This document shows, one piece after another, positions 57,643 to 64,000 of a stretch of 64,000 nt of DNA (positions are counted from its first letter, which is position 1; each line of letters opens with the position of its first letter). The position numbers and the translations under genes were made by a program. Below the pieces are notes generated by a model. That model did no database searches, was not told where the DNA came from, and saw nothing but the letters and a program-made list of their open reading frames with translations. The DNA comes from Bufo bufo (lineage: Eukaryota; Chordata; Amphibia; Anura; Bufonidae), in the NCBI RefSeq assembly GCF_905171765.1, contig NC_053392.1, positions 507,142,556-507,206,555 on the forward strand, read 5' to 3'.

Positions 57643-58407
57643 GGGCTCTTTCACACTTGGGTTGTTGGGTTCCGGCATAGAGTTCCGTCATCGGGGCTCT
57701 ATGCCAGAAGAATCCTGATCAGGATTATCCCAATGCATTCTGAATGGAGAGAAATCCGTTCAGGATGCATCAGGATGCCTTCAGTCCGGAACGGAACGTT
57801 TTTTGGCCGGAGAAAATACTGCAGCATGCTGCGCTTTTTGCTCCGGCCCAAAATCCTGAACACTTGCCGCAAGGCCGTATCCGGAATTAATGCCCATTGA
57901 AAGGCATTAATCCGGATCCGGCCTTAAGCTAAACGTCGTTTCGGCGCATTACCAGATCCGATGTTTAGCTTTTTCTGAATGGTTACATTGGCTTCCAGGA
58001 CGCTAAAGTCCTGTTTGCCATGGTAAAGTGTAGTGGGGAGCGGGGAAGCAGTATACTTACCGTCCGTGCGGCTCCCGGGGCGCTTCAGAGTGACGTCAGG
58101 GCGCCCCACGTGCATGGATGACGTGTCGCATGGATCACGTCATCCATGCGCATGGGGCGCTCTGACGCCATTCTGAAGCACCCCGGGAGCCGCACGGACT
58201 GTAAGTATACTGCTCCCCCACTCCCCACTACTACTATGGCAGCCAGGACTTTAATAGCGTCCTGGGTGCCATAGTAACACTGAACGCATTTTGAAACGGA
58301 TCCGTCTTCAAATGCTTTCAGTTCACTTGCGTTGTTACGGATCCGGCGGGCACCTCCGGCAAATGGAGTGCACGACGGATCCGGACAACGCAAGTGTGAA
58401 AGAGGCC
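57643..58407. mobile_element. Harbinger-like MITE (TSD TAA)
   Basis: The ends GGGCTCTTTCACACTTG and CAAGTGTGAAAGAGGCC are inverted repeats flanked by TAA at 57640-57642 and 58408-58410. A central hairpin pairs CGTGCGGCTCCCGGGG with CCCCGGGAGCCGCACG (about 58065-58200). Inner copies of the CCAGGAC palindromic module are present at 57988-58025 and 58233-58277. Confidence 0.87.
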
Positions 58408-58898
58408 TAACCAAACAGTGCCATGAAGACCAAGGAACTCTCCAAACAAGTAAGGGACAATGTTGAGAAGTACAAGTCAGGGTTAGGTTATAAAAAATAT
58501 CCAAATCTTTGATGATCCCCAGGAGCACCATCAAATCTATCATAATCAAATGGAAAGAACATGGCACAACAGCAAACCTGCCAAGAGACGGCCGCCCACC
58601 AAAACTCACGGACCGGGCAAGGAGGGAATTAATCAAATAGGCAGCACAGAGACCTAAGGTAACCCTGGATGAGCTGCAGAGTTCCACAGCAGAGACTGGA
58701 GTATCTGTACTGTACATAGGACGACAATAAGCTGTGCGCTCCATAGAGTTGGGCTTTATGGCAGAGTAGCCAGAAGAAAGCCATTACTTTCAGCTAGAAA
58801 CAAAAAGGCATGTTGTGAGTTTACGAAAAGGCATGTGGGAGACTCCCAAAATATATGGAGGAAGGTGCTCTGGTCTGATGAGACTAAAATTTAACTTT

Positions 58899-60331
58899 GA
58901 AGACAGGTTGGCATTCGCAGGAGGTGCTCAAACCCACATGCAGTTGTGCATATATATAGGGGAGCAAATCCTGCACTTGTGGCCCGTTGCTAATGGCAAT
59001 CCCCAGCAAAATGCATACGGTGGAGCCCGCGGCGAACCACAAGTACCACAATAGACATCCTACACAAGGTAACAAGTGCGGATGTGATAATTAATATAAT
59101 AATATAACAAAATAACACTCTCCTACCTGAGCCGCCTGGGCAATACCAGGAGCCAGTGGGCAAACCACAGGAGCATCAGGCCGACTCACAAACAGCCCAC
59201 CTAGTCACCTCCAGCATGTAGCCATGCCCGCAATGGGAGGAGGGAGGAGTCCGCAAGTCCGAATGCCAACCTGTCTTCTTAGTTTGTATATATAGAATCC
59301 TGGAGTTATATAAACTCCAATTTAAATGTGCCTGTTTTCCATTTACAGGCCACATCTAGGTGCACCTGTGAGGCCTGGGACATGTCAGCCAGTCTTGAGT
59401 GGGACTTGCGGACTCCTCCCTCCTCCCATTGCGGGCATGGCTACATGCTGGAGGTGAATAGGTGGGCTGTTTGTGAGTCGGCCTGATGCTCCTGTGGTTT
59501 GCCCACTGGCTCCTGGTATTGCCCAGGCGGCTCAGGTAGGAGAGTGTTAGGTCCCGGGCTACTTGAGAAACCTTGGCGTGGTGCCCGGGCTTAGACATGT
59601 TCTACACCGTAGGACATGTTGACTAATCTCTCAATTTTAAAATCAGTTTGAGGGTTTAGTGAGACTGCAGAGTGCACCTATCTTTGTTATTTTGTTATAT
59701 TGTAATATTAATTATCACATCCGCACTTGTTACCTTGTGTAGGATGTCTATTGTGGTACTTGTGGTTCGCCGCGGGCATCCTCCACCGTATGCATTTTGC
59801 TGGGGATTGCCATTAGCAACGGGCATCAAGTGCAGGATTTGCTCCCCTATATATATGCACAACTGCTTGTGGGTTTGAGCACCTCCTGCGAATGCCAACC
59901 TGTCTTCTTAGTTTGTATATATAGAATCCTGGAGGTATATAAACTCCAATTTAAATGTGCCTGTTTTCCATTTACAGGCCACATCTAGGTGCACCTGTGA
60001 GGCCTGGGACATGTCAGCCAGTCTTGAGTGGGACTTGCGGACTCCTCCCTCCTCCCATTGCGGGCATGGCTACATGCTGGAGGTGACTAGGTGGGCTGTT
60101 TGTAAGTCGGCCTGATGCTCCTGTGGTTTGCCCACTGGCTCCTGGTATTGCCCAGGCGGCTCAGGTAGGAGAGTGTTAGGTCCCGGGCTACTTGAGAAAC
60201 CTTGGCGTGGTGCCCGGGCTTAGACATGTTCTACACCGTAGGACATGTTGACTAATCTCTCAATTTTAAAATCAGTTTGAGGGTTTAGTGAGACTGCAGA
60301 GTGCACCTATCTTTGTTATTTTGTTATATTG
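58899..60331 (+). mobile_element. Tandem/inverted retro-array 2 (about 630-bp unit)
   Basis: It lies between near-identical 14-bp duplications (TAAAATTTAACTTT at 58885-58898 and TAAAATTTTACTTT at 60332-60345). The left part (58899-59260) is inverted and lacks about 160 bp that include the hairpin core; forward copies start at 59261 and 59891, both beginning GAATGCCAACCTGTC, the second ending GTTATTTTGTTATATTG. The layout matches array 1, though the unit sequence is unrelated apart from the core at 59553 and 60182. No protein is encoded. Confidence 0.75.
60182..60218 (+). ncRNA. Conserved hairpin core of array 2
   Basis: Stem CCCGGGC/GCCCGGG encloses TACTTGAGAAACCTTGGCGT and GGT and is followed by CTTA. 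An identical copy lies at 59553-59589. The loop resembles that of array 1 (TGAGA, CCTTGRCGYGG) with a different stem. Immediately downstream is a 12-bp hairpin GACATGTTCTAC/GTAGGACATGTT. Confidence 0.45.
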
Positions 60332-61041
60332 TAAAATTTTACTTTTTAGTCATCAAAGAAAACTATGTCTGGCGCAAACCCAACACATCACATTACTCAA
60401 AGAACACCATCATGTTTTTTCAGGGGCCGGGACTGGGAAACTGGTCAGAGTTGAGGGAAAGATGGATGGTGCTAAATACACGGATATTCTTGAGCAAAAC
60501 CTGTACCACTCTGTGCGTGATTTGAGGCTAGGACAGAGGTTCACCCTCCAGCAGGACAATGACCCTAAACTCACTGCTAAAGCAACACTTGAGTGGTTTA
60601 AGGGGAAACATGTAAATGTGTTGGAATGGCCTAATCAAAGCCCAGATCTCAATCCAATAGAAAATCTGTGGTCACCAGCGCAAACCATCCAACTTGAAGG
60701 AGCTGGAGCAGTTTTGCAAGGAGGAATGGGCAAAAATCCCAGTGGTAAGATGTGGCAAGCTCATAGAGACTTATCCAAAGTGACTTGGAGCTGTGATTTC
60801 CGCAAAAGGTGGCTCTATAAAGTATTGACTTTAGGGGGGTGAATAGTTATGCACATTGACTTTTTCTGTTATTTTGAACTATTTGTTGTTTGCTTCACAA
60901 TAAAAATAAAAAAACATCAAAGTTGTAGGCATGTTCCATAAATTAAATGATGCAAATCCTCAAACAATCCATGTTAATTCCAGGTTGTGAGGCACCAAAA
61001 TACAAAAAAAAGAGGGGGGTGAATACTTTTGCAAGGCATTG

Positions 61042-61541
61042 TATACCAGCCTCATCCAGCCATTGTTGTACTCCAGCGCACTTTCTCTTTGTTCTATTTT
61101 TTATATTTCCCAATGTTTGGTGTCTACCCAAATTTGAACAAAAATAGTGTTGGCTACCTCCTCATTCTCCTCCACCGCCACTTCCACCTACACCGCCATA
61201 TCCACCGCCTCCTCAACCTCCTACTCCATATGGTCCATCCTCCTAGATCAAGACTATTATTTTTTATTTTTACGTATTTTATGTTATTTTAAGTCATTTC
61301 CCTATTCACATTTGTTTGAAGAGCACTTGCCATGCTCTTAACCACATTTTGCTGCCTTTTGCAGTCCTCTAGCCCTTTCCATGACTTTTTTTAGAGCCAT
61401 TTTAGTGCTCCAAAGTTCGGGTCCATATTGACTTCAATGGGGTTCTGGTTCGGGGTCAAGTTCAGGTCCCGAACTTGAACTTTTTTGCGAAGTTCGGCCG
61501 AACCCGGCGAACCCGAACATCCAGGTGTCCGCTCAACTCTA
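61042..61541 (+). other. 3' untranslated and terminal part of hAT 3
   Basis: It follows the Tc1 and contains a stretch of CCTCC/CCGCC repeats (about 61150-61240) and then subterminal CGAACCCGAAC-type words up to the right terminus. No coding sequence is recognised. Confidence 0.6.
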
Positions 61542-61549
61542 CTAAGGAG

Positions 61550-62285
61550 TCCTTTAGGGATATATTCATAAGTGGCAGATTTGTTGCAGAAACCTCTGAC
61601 AATGCCTATCTGAATGAAGTTCTTCCTCCAGCATGTGCATGGATTTCTGCAAGCTCTAATTAGAGAAGGGCTTATATAGATGTGTAATATTCAAATCCTG
61701 GTGCTGTCCAAGAGTAGAGCGAACAGAACCCGGACTGAAGGTAGACCCATTATAGTCAATGAGTCATGGGACATATGTGATTTTCTGCAGGTACCATGTT
61801 CAGAGTAAATTGCACTATGCACCACTCACCTCCAATTTTAATGCAAGTGAATGGGTGTGTTGGAAAAGGATTCTGTTATATACTGTCATGGAACAATACA
61901 ATCATAGTAAAAAAGAGAAACATTGGGGAAGATATGTTAAGATAGGTTTATTTTGCACCAAAATATTATTACTGCGCCATATTTAGTTTGTGTCAAATTT
62001 ATGATTTGGATTATTAAAGGGTTTGTGCCTCTAAAATAAATGCATCCCACCCAACATATATCACTTTCCCAAAATACCACCGTTTGTCAAAACAGTTTTT
62101 TGTTATTTTTACAAAAATGATTACTCTACCATTACACCCTGTAGCAAATCAGTTTAGGAGAAGAAAATGAAAAAGCATGGATTCAATGTAAGAGCAAAGG
62201 AAATGCTGGAAGCTGTGGTTGTCTCCGCTTATGCCTCCTCTGTGTAATGTTCTCTAATATCACATAATAAATAATTTATTTACTC
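61550..62285. other. Unassigned AT-rich DNA
   Basis: No supported coding or repeat feature. Confidence 0.4.
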
Positions 62286-62289
62286 AGAC

Positions 62290-62935
62290 ACCAATCCTTT
62301 TGCTATTCTGCATTAGGTGACTATTCCACTGATTTACACTTCTTACAGTAAAGAAGCCTTGTTCCCTCTGGAAGCTGAACTTTTTCTTCTCCAGATAGAG
62401 GCAATGCCCCCTAGTATTTTGAGGGGATTTTACATAGAACAGCTTTTCACCATATTTTTGTACAGGCTTTTTATATATTTGTTAAGTTAGACACCTCTTC
62501 TCAACACTAAATACATTGAATTATTTTCATCTTTCCTCATGACTAAGACTCTCCATGCCCCTTATCAGTTTAGTCACTCTTCTTTGTAATTTTCTCCAGC
62601 TCCAGGGCATTCTTCCTATGTAAACCTGTGCCCAGAACCAAACTGCATATTCCAGATGAGGCCACAGCAAAGTTGGTAATTCTATGTCCCTGCCCCACAA
62701 ACCCATGCCTTAGAAGCCTCTGATTGACATTGCATGCTATTATTTCACCCATGATTTACAAGTACACCCAAATCCTTCTCTACAAGGGGCTCTCCCAGTG
62801 TTACTTCTTCTAGGACATATTCATCTGGGTACAAATAATTTGCATGCATCATAACTTTACATTTATCTACATTGAACCTCATTTGCCAAGTGAATTCCCA
62901 AGTCAGCTTGTAATTTATGGATATCTTTCAAAGAC
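62290..62935 (-). pseudogene. CR1/L2 LINE ORF2 fragment, decayed
   Basis: The minus strand encodes the end of a CR1/L2 ORF2 with stops and frameshifts: a MHANYLY-like block near 62840, a PHLEYAVWFWAQ block (about 62620-62660) and, near the end, FSVEKR, NTRGHCLYLEKKKFSFQ and FFTVRSVNQWNS (about 62325-62510). It is more decayed than the LINE at 1-2414 and lacks the RT core. Confidence 0.82.
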
Positions 62936-62939
62936 TGCA

Positions 62940-63944
62940 CTGTACTATTAATCCTATTCTCTATAGAGGAGAGATGACCAAACCATTCAAGATTTGGTTC
63001 AGTTCAGGTTTTGCCAATTTTTTAAAAAGTTTGGTTTGGACCAAAATCTATTCGGACCAAACGAAAGTTGCTCCAATTGCTCTGAAAATGTATATTTTAT
63101 AATATAACACCCTCTAGTCTCCTAGGAATTTTTAGGAAAACTTGTTATCCTTTTTTGTTATTTTTTAGGAATTTTTTATTTTTCCCTCCCCAAGCTCTTG
63201 AAGGCAATGACAGCAATAATCAATGATGTGAGACTGACATAAATAGTCATGGCTACATGCACGTTTGACAATGCTAACATACAGCATGTTTAAAAACACA
63301 CTACATGTGGCATGTGTTATGCTTTTTCATATTCCAAAGCTTCCAAAAATTGTCCCTTACCCTTATGATAATTAAACAAGCAGCTGTACAGAACATGATG
63401 GTTAGTAGGCCACAGCAGTGCCATGATGGCGGCGGTGGCATAATGGAGTCAGGCAGGTGGGCACACTGCTTGTGGTGGTGGGAGGGGGGTTACTCTGTGG
63501 GGAGCGGGAGGGGCTTCTCTTTTAGACATGCTGGCGGCTCGCTGTAAGCTGCGGAAAGCTGCGTACACAATGTTTTCTGGTAATAACGCAATTTCTCCTC
63601 CCTTTCTGTAGCAGAGAAACATTCTTCTATTTTGCTTTGATAGGGGTCTAAAAGCATGGAAGTTTATCATTGTGGGTCCCCAACAGATAAAGGATGGACA
63701 GCAAGATGCGTTAGCTGTTCTTCCTCCTCCTCCTTCGTCACCACCTGTTGCATGAGCATCAGCATCTCTTCAAAAACGGGGATGAGGGACAACTGCAGTA
63801 TGGATTGTATGAGCTGCCACTGCATGACCTGAAAACAACACATGGGACCCTGCTGAAGTGGACTGGCGCATGACGAAAACTTTCCGGCTTTCAGCTGTTC
63901 ATACAGGATCTTGAGCATGTGCAATGCTTTTTTAAAAGCCATGC
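62940..63944. other. Unassigned DNA, possible hAT-like edge
   Basis: At about 62965-63060 an AGAGATGACCAAACC stretch resembles a hAT-type terminus, but no partner end or TSD was found. No supported gene; the minus-strand frames here have no recognised domain. Confidence 0.35.
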
Positions 63945-64000
63945 AGCAGTGGCGTTGCTAGGGCTGGTGTCACCCGGTGCGGTAGAAAATGGTGTCACCC
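63945..64000. mobile_element. Possible left end of a hAT MITE
   Basis: CAGTGGCGTTGCTAGGG resembles the CAGGGGCGTAGCTA terminus of the MITE at 55121. The element is cut off by the window end. Confidence 0.35.

Larger units (their letters stand above)
58423..60842 (+). pseudogene. Tc1 transposase, interrupted
   Basis: From ATG at 58423: KTKELSKQVRDNVEKY, STIKSIIIKWKEHGTT and NLPRDGRPPKL (helix-turn-helix and linker), then toward the first Asp, where the array at 58899 interrupts just after the WSDE-equivalent bases. After 60346: [15 protein letters not shown] (second Asp) and [12 protein letters not shown] (Glu), then a shifted end. Stops at about 58638 and 58729 and frameshifts add to the damage. 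Confidence 0.9.
57244..61041 (+). mobile_element. Tc1-like transposon with two nested insertions
   Basis: The ends CAGTGACTTGCAAAAGTATT and AATACTTTTGCAAGGCATTG are flanked by TA (57242-57243 and 61042-61043). It holds a MITE (57643-58407) and a tandem/inverted array (58899-60331). Without these it is about 1.6 kb, normal for Tc1. Confidence 0.92.
45099..61541 (+). mobile_element. hAT element 3, expanded by nested insertions
   Basis: The left end TAGGGATGAGCAAAC and the right end, in complement TAGAGTTGAGCGGAC, match hAT element 1 in form. Flanks are CAAAGGAG (45091-45098) and CTAAGGAG (61542-61549), an 8-bp duplication with one mismatch. Plus-strand transposase fragments lie at 55571-57240, and CGAACCCGAAC-type words occur near both ends. 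Insertions: a TTAA-type element (46023-54820), a MITE (55121-55437) and a Tc1 (57244-61041). Confidence 0.85.

Noticed and set aside
47339..60331. Hammerhead ribozyme in arrays 1 and 2
   Set aside because: I looked for CUGANGA with GAAA. Only near-misses (CTGGATGAG, CTGATGC) without a partner were found.
63667..63942. 91-codon minus-strand frame
   Set aside because: No recognised domain and low-complexity Glu run; no supporting context.

Overview
The window looks like intergenic DNA from a large, transposon-rich vertebrate genome, most probably an anuran amphibian. The basis is the element mix: CR1/L2 LINEs, several Tc1-like families, long hAT elements with tandem subterminal arrays, TTAA-type elements, TWA-type (Harbinger-like) MITEs, a copia remnant and vertebrate-type LTR elements, all AT-rich. 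I see no host gene exon, tRNA, rRNA or CRISPR array. Species is inference; the element calls rest on encoded motifs, terminal repeats and target-site duplications (TSDs) read from the sequence.

Layout. 1-2414: 3' part of a CR1/L2 LINE. 2415-7050: foldback DNA and a cluster of MITEs with TAA/TTA TSDs, one nested in another. 7200-10980: partial TTAA-type element, a possible solo LTR, a copia 3' end and a Penelope-like region with a decayed hammerhead motif. 11778-13726: a hAT MITE holding a second hAT MITE, both with perfect 8-bp TSDs. 16011-17596: nearly intact Tc1-like transposon. 17695-20176: second TTAA-type element with a tandem duplication.

21485-44662 is one hAT element (TSD CTAATGAG) swollen to 23 kb by nested insertions: a nearly complete second hAT (21701-30141, TSD TTTACAGA), a Tc1 (32295-39302) that received an endogenous retrovirus (32824-38047) which itself received a short non-autonomous LTR element (32899-35794), a solo LTR (38139-38807), and another Tc1 (40587-42172). 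45099-61541 is a third hAT, also broken: inside it lies a TTAA-type element (46023-54820) carrying a tandem/inverted retro-array (47339-49815) and a young LTR retroelement (49892-54365); further on are a small hAT MITE, then a Tc1 (57244-61041) carrying a MITE and a second tandem/inverted array (58899-60331). 62290-62935 is a decayed CR1/L2 fragment on the minus strand.

Most notable: (1) the LTR element at 49892-54365 has 903-bp LTRs, an intact TSD and one intact long ORF that looks Gag-like (PPAY motif) but contains a Y-box-type cold-shock RNA-binding domain, with no polymerase; (2) the two tandem/inverted arrays are otherwise unrelated, yet share a roughly 20-nt loop closed by stems that differ in sequence but still pair, and each array is flanked by a 12-14 bp TSD, suggesting a structured-RNA-driven retroelement class; (3) the non-autonomous LTR element at 32899-35794 has three internal hairpins with compensatory stem changes.
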